Shown: piece after piece, positions 52,142-61,395 of the stretch
Layout: each line of letters begins with the position of its first letter
How positions within the stretch are numbered: position 1 is the first letter of the stretch
Origin: Olsenella uli DSM 7084
GTDB taxonomy: Bacteria > Actinomycetota > Coriobacteriia > Coriobacteriales > Atopobiaceae
DNA length: 64,000 nucleotides
Direction of reading: 5' to 3'
NCBI RefSeq assembly: GCF_000143845.1
Contig: NC_014363.1
Coordinates: 1,845,186 to 1,909,185, forward strand
Notes under the pieces: model-generated
What the model was told of the DNA's origin: nothing
What the model saw: only the letters and a program-made list of their open reading frames with translations
The model's database searches: none
Made by a program: the position numbers and the translations under genes

Positions 52142-53845
52142 TCAGCTGACGCGTCCCGACCTCATCTCGATCACCTCATCGGCGATCCCCATCGTGGACG
52201 CGCGGTGCGAGATGAGCAGAACCGTCCGCGAAGCGCGCTGCTCGCCGAGGCTCCTCAGGATCGCGCCCTCGTTGAGGGAGTCCAGATTGCTCGTCGGCTC
52301 GTCGAGGAGCAGAAAGGGCGCGCCATGCAGGAAGGCACGCGCAAGCCCCAGCCGCTGCCTCTCACCACCCGAGAGCGTGTCGCCCAGCTCGCCGACCATC
52401 GTGTCGTATCCCTGGGGGAGGCTCATGATGAAATCGTGCACTGACGCCGCCTTGCACGCCTCCTCGACCTGCTCGCGCGTGGCATCGGGGCGCGCGAGAA
52501 GCAGGTTGTCGAGGATGCTGTCGTGGAACAGGTGAGTGTCCTGCTCGACGAGGGCCTCGGCCTCCCGCAGCGAGCTGGTGTTGATGTCACGCACGTCCTT
52601 GCCCGAAAGGGCGACGCGTCCCTCGTCCACGTCCCAGAACCGCATGAGCAGACGGCACAGCGTGCTCTTTCCGCTGCCGCTCCTTCCAGTGATCCCCACG
52701 ATCGCGTTGGCGGGAACCTCGGCGCTCACGTCGGAGAGGATCTGCTCGCCGCCGTAGGAGAAGCTCACGTGCTCGGCTGCAGCACCAGAGAACTCGACGT
52801 CACATCCCCCATCCTGCTCGGGCACGACGGGCTCCTCGTCCAGGACCGCAAGGACGCGCGCGCCGGAGGCGATCGTGCCCTGAAGGGTCACTCCGAGCGC
52901 GGCGAGCGCGGTCGTCGGACCGAAGGAGCTGAGGATACTGACCGTTGCCAGTACGACGGCCCCAGCCCCCACGGAGCCCGCCTGAAACAGCAAGGCGCCC
53001 AAGACGAGCTGTCCCAAGCCGAACAGCAGGATGAGCCCGCTGGTGATTGCGATGCCGTCCGAGGACCTGTCGTTGAGCAGGCCCTGAACGCGCACGAGCT
53101 CGCGCGAACGGCTGTCGAGCTCCTCCAGCCGACGCCCGCCGGCACCAAACTGGCGTGCCTCGCGCAAGCCTCTCAGGCTGTCCAGCACGAACCCCGAGAG
53201 GTCGCCCGCAAGCTCGCGGCACCTGCGTCCCGTGTCGCCCGTCAGCCTGGAGAGCAGCACGGGCACCAACGCCCCCACCACAAGATATGCGATAAGTCCG
53301 ACCAGTCCGAAGAGCGGGTGGAGGCTCCCCATGAACACGATCATGACGATCGAGGTGCCTACCGCTATGCAGATGGGCGAGATCGTGTGCGCGTAGAACA
53401 CCTCGAGCAGCTCCACGTCAGCGGTGATGGTGGAGATGAGGCTGCCCTTGTCGGCCCCGGCGAGCTTGGCGGGGGCCAGGCGCCGCAGCGAGGCGAACAC
53501 CCTATCACGTATCGAGGCGAGCAGCTTGAAGGCGATGTAGTGGTTGCAGGTCTGCTCGATGTAATGAAGCACTCCGCGCACGATGGACATTGCCACAAGA
53601 ACGGCGATGACGCTCGTAAGCGTGAGCCCAAACGGATGCGCGATCACACCCGCCGCGGAGAGGCCCGCCGCGACGGCGAGAACGGGGATGAACGTCGCAC
53701 ACAGATGGCCCACGATGCCGAAGAGCACGGCGAGCGCGATGGTGCCCGCCATGGGGCGCGCAAGGCCGAGCATGCGCCGCATGACATGCAGGTTGCCGCC
53801 CGCTTCGACGTCACCGCCTGCCTCGCCACTACTCACCGTACGCAT
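52142..53845 (-). CDS. ABC half-transporter, CydC-like
   Basis: 567 residues with six membrane helices (LAVLFGIVGHLCATFIPVLA at the start, others through 320) and an ATPase domain: GITGRSGSGKSTLCRLLMRF, DTLSGGERQRLGLAR and FLLLDEPTSNLD. Start ATG 53845 overlaps the end of the next gene by 17 nt. It partners the upstream product in the CydDC pattern, which exports thiols or handles heme-linked compounds; whether that holds here is unknown. No cyd oxidase genes are near. Confidence 0.82.
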   Translation of the reverse strand: MRTVSSGEAGGDVEAGGNLHVMRRMLGLARPMAGTIALAVLFGIVGHLCATFIPVLAVAAGLSAAGVIAHPFGLTLTSVIAVLVAMSIVRGVLHYIEQTCNHYIAFKLLASIRDRVFASLRRLAPAKLAGADKGSLISTITADVELLEVFYAHTISPICIAVGTSIVMIVFMGSLHPLFGLVGLIAYLVVGALVPVLLSRLTGDTGRRCRELAGDLSGFVLDSLRGLREARQFGAGGRRLEELDSRSRELVRVQGLLNDRSSDGIAITSGLILLFGLGQLVLGALLFQAGSVGAGAVVLATVSILSSFGPTTALAALGVTLQGTIASGARVLAVLDEEPVVPEQDGGCDVEFSGAAAEHVSFSYGGEQILSDVSAEVPANAIVGITGRSGSGKSTLCRLLMRFWDVDEGRVALSGKDVRDINTSSLREAEALVEQDTHLFHDSILDNLLLARPDATREQVEEACKAASVHDFIMSLPQGYDTMVGELGDTLSGGERQRLGLARAFLHGAPFLLLDEPTSNLDSLNEGAILRSLGEQRASRTVLLISHRASTMGIADEVIEMRSGRVS

Positions 53846-55565
53846 GGACGCCCTCCCCTCGATAGGACTCGAGCTCCCGCTGCGTGCGCCAGAGCCTCGC
53901 ATAGGAGGGGCAGCCCGCAAGCAGCTCGTCGTGGTCGCCCACCCCGACAATCGAACCGGCGTCGAGGACGTATATGCGCTCGGCGTCAACCACGTTGGCA
54001 AGCCGATGCGATATGACGATGACCGAACGCTCGTGCGCAAGCTCGCGCACGACCCCCATCACGACCTCCTCGCTCTCCACGTCGATGTTGCTCGTGGCCT
54101 CGTCGAAGATGTAGATTGGCGACTCGTGCAGCAGTGCGCGCGCGATGGCAAGGCGCTGCCGCTGCCCGCCCGAGAGGTTGGCGCCCTCGCCCTCCAGCAT
54201 GGTGTCGAGTCCGCGCTGCCCGCGCAGGAAGGCTCCCAGCGCAACCGCATCGAGCGCCTCCCACAGCGCATCGTCGCTCGCATGGGGGCTTGCCATGAGC
54301 AGGTTGTCGCGCACGGTGCCGCGAAACAGGTAGCTGCCGATGCCCACCGAGGTGATGGTACGTGCCAAGCTCTCGCGCCTGATGTCGCGCACCTGCTTGC
54401 CCCCCAGCCTGACGTCACCGGAATACGCATCCGAGAGTCCGGCGAAGAGCTGCGCCACCGTGCTCTTGCCGCAGCCGCTGCCGCCAACGATGGCAGTCAC
54501 GCCGGAGGCGGGCACCTCCATCGAGACCCCATGCAGGACCTCGCGCCCGTCCCCATAGGAGAAGCACGCGTCGCTCATGGAGAGCGTGTCCCCCGGCACG
54601 GCGTCCAGCGTCTTCTCGCACGGCTCGTCGAGATCGAGGATGCGGAAGATCTTCCTGCTCGCAGCCATGCCGTTCATCGCGACGTGGAAGAACGAGCCCA
54701 GCTGGCGCATGGGGAGGAAGAAGTCGGCCGAGAGCAGCGCGATCATGAGAAAGCCCTGCAGGGCGACAGAGCCCGTGGAGAGCTCGAGGAGCGCCACGCC
54801 GATGCCCGCCGCAGCGCCGCCGAGGGCGATGACGTCCATGACGATGATGGAATTGAGCTGCATGCGCAGCACCTTCATCGTGATGACGCGGAAACGCTCG
54901 GCCTCCTCGTTCATCTGCCTGTGGCGCGCCTCGTCGGCCTGGTAGATCTTGAGCGTGGTGAGGCCCTGCAGGTTCTCCAGGAAGCCGTCACCCAGCGCCG
55001 CGTACTCGTCCCAGTAGGATCCGAGCAGGCGCTTCGCGACTCGCTGTATGACCATGATCACGAGGGGGATGAGCGGCACGAACACGAGCAGGACGACCGC
55101 GGCCGGCACGCTGATGGGCGCCGTGATGGAAAACAGCGTGACCGGCGCGAGCAGGGCATAGAGGAGCTGGGGCAGGTACTTGCCAAAGTAGGTCTCGAGC
55201 TGCTCGGTGCCCTCGACTGACACCTGCACGACCTCGGCAGTCGTGACGTCTCGTAGGTACGTGGGGCCGAGGCGCAGCATCTTCTCGTAAACCTTGCCGC
55301 GCAGGATGCGCTTCACGTCGCGCGCCGCGCGAAACGATGCCCGTGAGGAGAGGCGCGACGAGGCGACCTTGATCAGGGCGGGACAGAGGAGGAGCGGAAT
55401 CTCCGCAAGAGGGGTCTCGCCCCCGCTCACGATGGATGCCATGAGCACCGTGATGCCATAGACCATCACCACGTTGGCGGCGAGGCCAACCCAGAGCCAC
55501 GCCACCGTCGCGACGATGTGCCTCATCGCCCCGGGCGCAAGGCCCAGCAGCCTTCTGTCGAACAT
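53829..55565 (-). CDS. ABC half-transporter, CydD-like
   Basis: 578 residues. Membrane helices then the coupling segment GDGFLENLQGLTTLKIYQAD, characteristic of CydD, and an ATPase domain with AIVGGSGCGKSTVAQLFAG, NLSGGQRQRLAIAR and IYIFDEATSNID. Start ATG 55565 (MFDRRLLGLAPGAMRHIVAT), preceded by GGGAGGAAG. Upstream (55653-55675) CTGCCT and AGGCAG form an inverted repeat. Divergent from the IrtAB-like pair; the shared spacer is about 270 bp. Confidence 0.84.
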   Translation of the reverse strand: MFDRRLLGLAPGAMRHIVATVAWLWVGLAANVVMVYGITVLMASIVSGGETPLAEIPLLLCPALIKVASSRLSSRASFRAARDVKRILRGKVYEKMLRLGPTYLRDVTTAEVVQVSVEGTEQLETYFGKYLPQLLYALLAPVTLFSITAPISVPAAVVLLVFVPLIPLVIMVIQRVAKRLLGSYWDEYAALGDGFLENLQGLTTLKIYQADEARHRQMNEEAERFRVITMKVLRMQLNSIIVMDVIALGGAAAGIGVALLELSTGSVALQGFLMIALLSADFFLPMRQLGSFFHVAMNGMAASRKIFRILDLDEPCEKTLDAVPGDTLSMSDACFSYGDGREVLHGVSMEVPASGVTAIVGGSGCGKSTVAQLFAGLSDAYSGDVRLGGKQVRDIRRESLARTITSVGIGSYLFRGTVRDNLLMASPHASDDALWEALDAVALGAFLRGQRGLDTMLEGEGANLSGGQRQRLAIARALLHESPIYIFDEATSNIDVESEEVVMGVVRELAHERSVIVISHRLANVVDAERIYVLDAGSIVGVGDHDELLAGCPSYARLWRTQRELESYRGEGVHAYGE

Positions 55566-55652
55566 CTTCCTCCCCTGCGCGCGCAGCACGCGCGCCCCAT
55601 TGGCGCGCAACCTCTATCTGGGTCATGGAGCGGTCGCATACAGACACACGAG

Positions 55653-55675
55653 CTGCCTGGCATAAAGTTAGGCAG
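55653..55675. promoter_or_regulatory. CTGCCT...AGGCAG inverted repeat
   Basis: CTGCCT (55653-55658) and AGGCAG (55670-55675) with 11 nt between, containing AAAGTTAG, in the divergent spacer upstream of the CydD-like gene. Possible operator; the same AAAGTTAG occurs in the operator candidate for the other pair. Confidence 0.4.
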
Positions 55676-55759
55676 ACGCAACTGACTACGCGGACATGAT
55701 AGCACGGCCATTCCTTTACCACCTGCTTGATGTGGGGGCAAGCTGGCTACAGCCTGACG

Positions 55760-55816
55760 TTGCCAGCCGTCCGCCAGACGTATAGTATGGGCAAAAAGTT
55801 AGATAAGGCTAATTTT
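55760..55816 (+). promoter_or_regulatory. Promoter and possible DtxR/IdeR-type box of the IrtAB-like pair
   Basis: TTGCCA (55760-55765), a 17-bp spacer and TAGTAT (55783-55788) read as a promoter. Just downstream AAAGTTAG - ATAAGG - CTAATTTT (55795-55816) is a near-palindrome (7 of 8 arm bases) resembling the TTAGG...CCTAA iron boxes of DtxR/IdeR. It would overlap the start of transcription. Inferred by similarity of pattern only. Confidence 0.4.
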
Positions 55817-55835
55817 GTGGATAGGAGATCGGCCC

Positions 55836-57686
55836 ATGCCAGCATCCACCGAGGTCGACAACGACCGCACGAGAACCGGGCAGGGGGACGCACAGGCCAA
55901 GAAGGAGAGGGGCGCGCGCCTGAAGAGCCTCTACCTGCAACTCACCGAACCGGCTCATCCGCTCATCATCCAAGGCATGGTCATGTCGGCGCTGTCGGCG
56001 ACCTGCGGATTCGTCCCCTACCTGATAGCCATCGCCATAGCCCAAGCCGCCCTGCGCGACGCCATGCCCTCCGCAGGCACGCTCGCCCTCATGGTCGTCG
56101 CGGCCATCGTATTCGCGGCGGCCGACCGCATGCTCTTCGGCGGCGGCACCGGCATCTGCCACAAGGCCGATGCCGACTTCCGCGTCCACGCGCGCCATAT
56201 CCTGCTCGACCACTTCTCCAAGCTTCCGCTCGGATGGTTCGACGACCGCAGCTCGAGCGAGGTCAAGCAGGCGGTCTCCGACGACATCCTCGGCATGCAC
56301 CAAACCATCGGGCATGCTCCGACGGAAATCGTGAAGGCCGTGCTTTCGCCGCTCATCCCCCTCGTCATCCTCTTCGTCGCCGACTGGCGCATGGCGCTTG
56401 TGTTCCTGGTCTACATGACCGTGCTCGTCGTCGTATCGATGGCATTCATGATGCGCGACTACAAGACGCTTGCCGCGCGCTACGGCGAAGCCAACGTCGA
56501 GCTTTCGTCCGCGATCGTCGAAATAGCGGACGGCATCGAGGTCGTGAAGACGTTCGGCAGCGCGCGAGAGGCCGGGTCCCGCTACCGCGATGCGGTCGAA
56601 GAGCTGACCGACGTCACCTTCGAATGGACGAAGGTGACCGCCGGTCCCTTCAGCATGCTGGGCGGATTCGCCTCGCCAGGAACCGTGCTCGCGTTCCTCG
56701 GACTTGCGAGCAGCCTCTTCGTCGCGAAGGGATGGTTCGATTTCGCCGACTGCGTCCCCTTCCTCGTCCTGGGACCGAGCATACCCGCAGGGCTCGTGAC
56801 CTTGGCTTCGGGCATGGGATTCCTGCGCACGGCGAAGCAGAACCTCGAGCACATCGCGCAGGTCCTCTCCGCCGAACAGCTTCCCGAGGCGGAGGAGGCC
56901 AAACGGCTCCCCGGCTCGGATCTCGACGTCGCCTTCGACGAGACCTCGTTCTCCTACGGAGAAAGCACCCGCCTCGCGCTCGATCACGTGAGCGCATGCA
57001 TCGCACCGGGAACCATCTGCGCCCTGGTAGGCGATTCGGGCAGCGGAAAGACGACGTTCGCGCGCCTCATACCCCGCTTCTGGGACCCGACTTCGGGTTC
57101 CGTGCGGCTCGGCGGGCATGACCTGCGCGACGTATCCTCCCAATCGCTTCTCTCGCAGGTGGCGATCGTCTTTCAGGAAAGCATGCTGCTATCGCTCAGC
57201 ATCCGCGACAACATCAAGCTCTCCTGCCCCGATGCGACGGACGACGAGATGATCGAAGCCGCGAAGGCCGCGCAGATTCACGAGCGGATCCTCTCGTTCC
57301 CCCGGGGATACGACTCCGTCGTCGGGTCGGCCGACTGCAGCCTCTCCGGCGGCGAAGCCCAACGCATCGCCATTGCGCGCGCGATTCTGCAGGATGCGCC
57401 CGTGCTCGTGCTGGACGAGGCCACCGCACACGCCGATCCCGAGAACGAGACCGCGATCCAGACGGCGCTCAGCCGCCTGTCGCACGGACGGACCACGGTC
57501 GTTATCGCCCACAGGCTCAACACCGTGACGGGGGCCGATCGGACGCTCGTCCTGGAAGACGGCCGCGTCATAGAGTCCGGGCGACACGACGAGCTGCTCC
57601 AGGCGAACGGGCGATATGCGAGGCTCTGGCAGACGCAGCAGGTCAATGCATTCCACGCGCACGGCACCGAGGAGGCGGCGCTATGA
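55836..57686 (+). CDS. ABC half-transporter, IrtA/YbtP-like
   Basis: 616 residues. Membrane part with FRVHARHILLDHFSKLPLGW, typical of the siderophore-linked IrtAB/YbtPQ group, and an ATPase domain with LVGDSGSGKTTFARLIPRFW, SLSGGEAQRIAIAR and LVLDEATAHAD. The first 40 residues are a charged leader. ATG 55836 chosen because AGGAGATC precedes it at 55823-55830. Overlaps the next gene in an ATGA, so the two form a heterodimer. Likely moves a siderophore or metal complex; the direction cannot be told from the sequence. Confidence 0.82.
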   Translation: MPASTEVDNDRTRTGQGDAQAKKERGARLKSLYLQLTEPAHPLIIQGMVMSALSATCGFVPYLIAIAIAQAALRDAMPSAGTLALMVVAAIVFAAADRMLFGGGTGICHKADADFRVHARHILLDHFSKLPLGWFDDRSSSEVKQAVSDDILGMHQTIGHAPTEIVKAVLSPLIPLVILFVADWRMALVFLVYMTVLVVVSMAFMMRDYKTLAARYGEANVELSSAIVEIADGIEVVKTFGSAREAGSRYRDAVEELTDVTFEWTKVTAGPFSMLGGFASPGTVLAFLGLASSLFVAKGWFDFADCVPFLVLGPSIPAGLVTLASGMGFLRTAKQNLEHIAQVLSAEQLPEAEEAKRLPGSDLDVAFDETSFSYGESTRLALDHVSACIAPGTICALVGDSGSGKTTFARLIPRFWDPTSGSVRLGGHDLRDVSSQSLLSQVAIVFQESMLLSLSIRDNIKLSCPDATDDEMIEAAKAAQIHERILSFPRGYDSVVGSADCSLSGGEAQRIAIARAILQDAPVLVLDEATAHADPENETAIQTALSRLSHGRTTVVIAHRLNTVTGADRTLVLEDGRVIESGRHDELLQANGRYARLWQTQQVNAFHAHGTEEAAL

Positions 57687-59407
57687 TCGTCGATAGGATA
57701 GACAGGCTCGCCGGACGCCCGACGGGCATCAAGGCGCAGGTCGCGTACTTCGTGGTCTGCAGCGTGCTCGAAGGCGGCGTGTACGCCGCGCTCCTCCCGT
57801 TGCTCCAGGCCCTGTACGGAGGCGATGGCCATGGAGCCCTCGTCTGGTCGGTCGTCGCTTGCGCCGCAGGCATCGCCTGCGCCGTCGCGAACTACCTTTC
57901 CGAAACCCACGGATACATGATCGGCGACGTCGTGATCCTGCGCAGCATCCAGGAACGCTTGGGCGACCATATCGTGAAGCTTCCGCTCGGATGGTTCACC
58001 GCCGGACGCGCGGGCGAGCTCGCCGCCCTGCTCGAGCGCGACCTCCAGATGATCATGAATTTGCCGGGCATCTTCCTGAAGCAGCTCGTGATCGCGGTCG
58101 TCGTGCCGGCCTGCATCGCCGCGCTCTTCCTTGCCGTGGATTGGCGCGTCTCCCTCGCCTATATCGCGCTCATGCCCGCACTGTACGTCTGGTCGAAGAA
58201 GATGGCCGGCGCCGCAGGCGCGGGACACGCCGAAGAGGAGCGGTCGAACGCACACTTGGCGGGACGCGTGCTCGAATTCGTTCGGGCGCAGCCGATCCTG
58301 CGTGCGACGGGCACGGCCCGAAACGGCTGGCAAGCCCTTGAGGACGACATCTCCCGCGACCACGAGACCACGGTGCGCACGCTCGAAATGACTCAGAAGC
58401 CCATAACCGTTCACACGTTGCTCGTCTATGCGTCGTTCGGGCTTACGTTCCTCTGCGCGACGACGCTGCTGGCGATCGAAGCCGTGACGCCGGTCGAGTA
58501 CCTCTTCGTGATCGTGCTCGCGCTGCGTTCGACCGATGCTCTCCATAAGGCGGCAAGCCAGGCCATGGCCCTCAACGTATGCCAGAACGCCATAGACGCA
58601 TCCGAGGAGATCCTGGCTGCGAAGCCCCTGCCTGAGACCTCCGACCCGAAGAGGCCGATGGGCGCGTCGATCGAATTCGACGACGTGCGCTTCTCCTACG
58701 ATGGAGCGCGTCGGGTCATCGACGGCGTAACGCTTTCCTGCCCCGAAGGACGGCTGACCGCCCTCGTCGGTCCATCGGGATCAGGAAAGACGACGCTGAC
58801 CAGGCTTATCGCACGATTCTGGGACGTCGATGCAGGAGCGGTGCGCATCGGCGGCGTAGATGTGCGGGACATGGCGGTCGACGAGTTGCTCGGCATGATC
58901 TCGCTCGTGTTCCAAGACGTGTATCTGTTCGACGGCACGATAGAGGACAACGTCCGCTTCGGACAGCCCGACGCGACCGACGAACAGGTCCGCCGTGCCG
59001 CGCGCATCGCACGACTCGACCAGGTCGCGGGGCGTCTGGAGGACGGATGGGGCACGCGCGTCGGCGAGGGCGGCGGACGCTTGTCGGGCGGCGAACGTCA
59101 GCGCGTGTCGATCGCCCGAGCCCTGCTCAAGGACGCGCCCATCGTGCTTTTCGATGAGGCGACCGCGGCGCTCGACGCGGAGAACGAGGCTGCGATCGTG
59201 GATGCCATGCACGAGCTTGCGCGCGACCGGACGGTCGTCGTCATCGCGCACCGGCTTTCGACCATCGCCGAAGCCGACCAGATCGCCATGCTCGAAGACG
59301 GACGCGTCACGCAGCTCGGCTCCCATGAGGAACTGCTCGCCCAGGAGGGGCGCTACCGCAGCTTCTGGAGCGACCGCCAGCGCGCGCAAGGCTGGAAGGT
59401 GCGCTAG
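57683..59407 (+). CDS. ABC half-transporter, IrtB/YbtQ-like
   Basis: 574 residues. Six membrane helices, then GPSGSGKTTLTRLIARFWDV, RLSGGERQRVSIARALL and IVLFDEATAALD, all canonical. Starts ATG 57683 in overlap with the preceding stop. Second half of the pair. Followed by a repeat-rich spacer and the oppositely transcribed sodA. Confidence 0.82.
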   Translation: MIVDRIDRLAGRPTGIKAQVAYFVVCSVLEGGVYAALLPLLQALYGGDGHGALVWSVVACAAGIACAVANYLSETHGYMIGDVVILRSIQERLGDHIVKLPLGWFTAGRAGELAALLERDLQMIMNLPGIFLKQLVIAVVVPACIAALFLAVDWRVSLAYIALMPALYVWSKKMAGAAGAGHAEEERSNAHLAGRVLEFVRAQPILRATGTARNGWQALEDDISRDHETTVRTLEMTQKPITVHTLLVYASFGLTFLCATTLLAIEAVTPVEYLFVIVLALRSTDALHKAASQAMALNVCQNAIDASEEILAAKPLPETSDPKRPMGASIEFDDVRFSYDGARRVIDGVTLSCPEGRLTALVGPSGSGKTTLTRLIARFWDVDAGAVRIGGVDVRDMAVDELLGMISLVFQDVYLFDGTIEDNVRFGQPDATDEQVRRAARIARLDQVAGRLEDGWGTRVGEGGGRLSGGERQRVSIARALLKDAPIVLFDEATAALDAENEAAIVDAMHELARDRTVVVIAHRLSTIAEADQIAMLEDGRVTQLGSHEELLAQEGRYRSFWSDRQRAQGWKVR

Positions 59408-59461
59408 CCAACCCGACCGACATGCAACGAAAGGCCGGGTCCAGCGAAAGGCCGGACCCGG

Positions 59462-59553
59462 CGTGCATGCGAATTGAAAACGTGTGCACGGGGCCATCGC
59501 CGAACTGGGCTTTTCTCGACCACGTGCACACGATTCGAAAACGTGTGCACGTG
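59462..59553. repeat. Paired GTGCAC hairpin repeat, copy 2
   Basis: Unit 1 (59462-59490): CGTGCATGCG / CGTGTGCACG around AATTGAAAA. Unit 2 (59521-59553): perfect arms CACGTGCACACG / CGTGTGCACGTG around ATTCGAAAA. Core-to-core offset is 61 bp, as in copy 1 at 1333. The sequence between the units resembles the complement of copy 1's (GAgAAAAGcccAGttCg). Lies between the ABC pair and sodA, in convergent-gene space where a terminator could sit. Confidence 0.8.
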
Positions 59554-59587
59554 CGGCGGATGGGCACATGCACGACAGGGCGCTGAG

Positions 59588-60202
59588 TTACGCGGTGGCC
59601 TTCGCATAGTTGGCGGCGACGGCATCCCAGTCAAGGACCGAGAAGAACGCGTCAACGTAGTCGCCGCGCAGGTTCTTGTACTTCAGGTAGTAGGCGTGCT
59701 CCCAAACGTCGATGCCCAGGATCGGGGTGACACCAAGGCCCTCGCTGAAGGGGTTGTCCTGATTGGGGCTCGACGTGACGCTCAGGGTCCCGTCAGGGGC
59801 GGCGTTGAGCCACGCCCAGCCGGAGCCAAAGCGCCCGACGGCAGCCTTCTTGAGCTCTGCCTTGAGCTCGCCGACGCTGCCGAAGGCCTCCTCGATCCTC
59901 TCCCTCAACACGCCCGCAGGCTCGGCGGCGGGAGCGGGGGACATGATGGAGAAGTACAGGTTGTGGTTGTAGAACCCGCCGCCGTTGTTGCGGATGGTGC
60001 CGCGCAGGGGCTCGTCGATGCCATCCAGGGAGGAAAGGAGTCGCTCGATGGGCTGATCGGCGACACCGGCCTTCTCGGCGGCGGCATTAAGGGCGTTGGT
60101 GTAGGTGGTGTGGTGCTTGGAGTAGTGGGTCTCCATCGTCAGCGCGTCGACGTAAGGCTCGAGGGCGTCATAGGCGTAGGGAAGCTTGATCTGCTCGAAC
60201 AT
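59588..60202 (-). CDS. sodA: Superoxide dismutase, Fe/Mn type
   Basis: 204 residues. Metal ligands are all visible: HYSKHHTTY (His near 27), GGGFYNHNLYF (His near 80), and GIDVWEHAYYLKYKNLRGDY (Asp and His). TSSPNQDNPF is present near 145. Metal choice, Mn or Fe, cannot be settled from this. Start ATG 60202 (MFEQIKLPYAYDALEPYVDA) with GGAGC 10 nt upstream; the longer frame is not conserved. With the Dps gene just upstream it forms a small oxidative-stress block. Confidence 0.95.
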   Translation of the reverse strand: MFEQIKLPYAYDALEPYVDALTMETHYSKHHTTYTNALNAAAEKAGVADQPIERLLSSLDGIDEPLRGTIRNNGGGFYNHNLYFSIMSPAPAAEPAGVLRERIEEAFGSVGELKAELKKAAVGRFGSGWAWLNAAPDGTLSVTSSPNQDNPFSEGLGVTPILGIDVWEHAYYLKYKNLRGDYVDAFFSVLDWDAVAANYAKATA

Positions 60203-60299
60203 GGTGAAGCTCCTAACGTGTTGGGTTTCTGCTCGCATAGTTCCTCGTGCGGAAGCCTCGCGGGGCCTCCCTTGGGGCTCTGCCACCTCAAAGGCTCTG

Positions 60300-60743
60300 T
60301 CACGCCTGCCTGAGCATGGACTTCATGAACCAGATCTCCTTGTTGTAGGCAGCGACCTGGTCCTCCATGGCGTTGGAGACGGCAAAGTCCTCGTCCCCGC
60401 AGGCGTCACGAATCCCAAGGGCCTGCGTCTTGAGGGCGGCCATGTCATCGAGGGCGGTCTGGATGGCGTCCTTGACGGCCCAAGCCTTGGCGGGGACGTC
60501 CTCGATGGTCGCAAGCTCCAGGAACTCCCTGTAGCTCGCAGCGGGGGTCTCGCCGTTCTGGGCGAGCAGCTCGGCAACCTCGTCCATGTTGTCGGCGTAG
60601 GCGTCGTAGAGCGCCTCGAGGTACTCGTGGACTGCCTTGAACTGCAGACCAAAGACGTTCCAGTGGAGGTTGTGGGTCTTGATGTACACCACGCCAAGGT
60701 TGGCGACGTAGGAATTGACCTGCTGAACGAGTTCCTTCTTCAT
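60300..60743 (-). CDS. dps: Dps-family ferritin-like protein
   Basis: 147 residues. Four-helix bundle with the Dps ferroxidase pattern: YIKTHNLHWNVFGLQFKAVH, then EYLEALYDAYADNMDEVAEL (His, His, Asp, Glu). Stores iron and removes peroxide; many members bind DNA, but the N-terminus here is short and not very basic. Start ATG 60743 (MKKELVQQVNSYVANLGVVY), preceded by GGAGAGAG. A possible promoter (TTGCAT-17-TGTAGC) lies near 60800-60835. 97 bp upstream of sodA on the same strand. Confidence 0.92.
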   Translation of the reverse strand: MKKELVQQVNSYVANLGVVYIKTHNLHWNVFGLQFKAVHEYLEALYDAYADNMDEVAELLAQNGETPAASYREFLELATIEDVPAKAWAVKDAIQTALDDMAALKTQALGIRDACGDEDFAVSNAMEDQVAAYNKEIWFMKSMLRQA

Positions 60744-60871
60744 TGCTCTCTCCTTTTTCCTCTCGAGTCGGCAGCCCATTGGAATGGGGCCGGCAACAGC
60801 TAGTGCTACACCCTCTATACCCCACTCATGCAATTGTTACTCATTCACTAGCAAAAAAGTCTGGAGAGCTC

Positions 60872-61060
60872 CGCCGAGGGGGGTGCGGTGACTCCATGGT
60901 AGCCGCGTTCGCCGTCGCCCTCGAGCGCAGGATGGGTGCCCGCGAGGCCTTATCCTATGCGGTCGCCGTCGGCTCCGCAGCGGCCATGTCCCCCAACACG
61001 GGCGACTACGACCCCAGCGACCGTGATGACATCCTGCCAAAGGTTGAGGTCAGGACTATC
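60872..61060 (+). pseudogene. 3' fragment of a PfkB-type (1-phosphofructokinase-like) kinase
   Basis: GGCGDSMVAAFAVALERRMG matches the catalytic GAGDSMVAGF motif of fructose/tagatose kinases (Ala replaced by Cys), and SPNTGDYDPSDRDDILPKVE then VRTI is like their C-terminus. The N-terminal three quarters are missing. Remnant of a lost gene. Confidence 0.6.
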
Positions 61061-61073
61061 GGGGAAGGGGGGC

Positions 61074-61327
61074 ATGAGCGAGCCCTACGAGATCTGCGCG
61101 GCGCTCCCCCACATCTACGTGGGACGGTTTGCGAAAGCGAGATCGAGGGTGCCAGCGTTATCAGCGTCGGGCTCAGCCTGCTCGAGTTCGAGCAGCTCCT
61201 CGAGTACCACGCGTTCCGTTACACCAGGCTCGGGACGCGCAACATGGACTTCGAGCGCATGCTCGAGAGCGTCGTCGCCATCGAGCTGCCGAGGCGCGGC
61301 TACGAGGCGTACGCGGACATGCCCTAA
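61074..61327 (+). pseudogene. Short unrecognised reading frame with frameshift
   Basis: ATG at 61074 with GGAAGGGGGG upstream gives MSEPYEICAALPHIYVGRFA; the neighbouring frame from about 61135 gives SEIEGASVISVGLSLLEFEQ, then LLEYHAFRYTRLGTRNMDFE, then a stop at 61325-61327. Together about 85 residues with one frameshift. I do not recognise the family. Coding potential is moderate, as hydrophobic and acidic runs are balanced. Confidence 0.35.
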
Positions 61328-61395
61328 CCTACTCGTATCTCAGCAGGGCATAGTGCTGCAACGGATCCCTTGGGTCGGACCCATGCCACTTGGGC

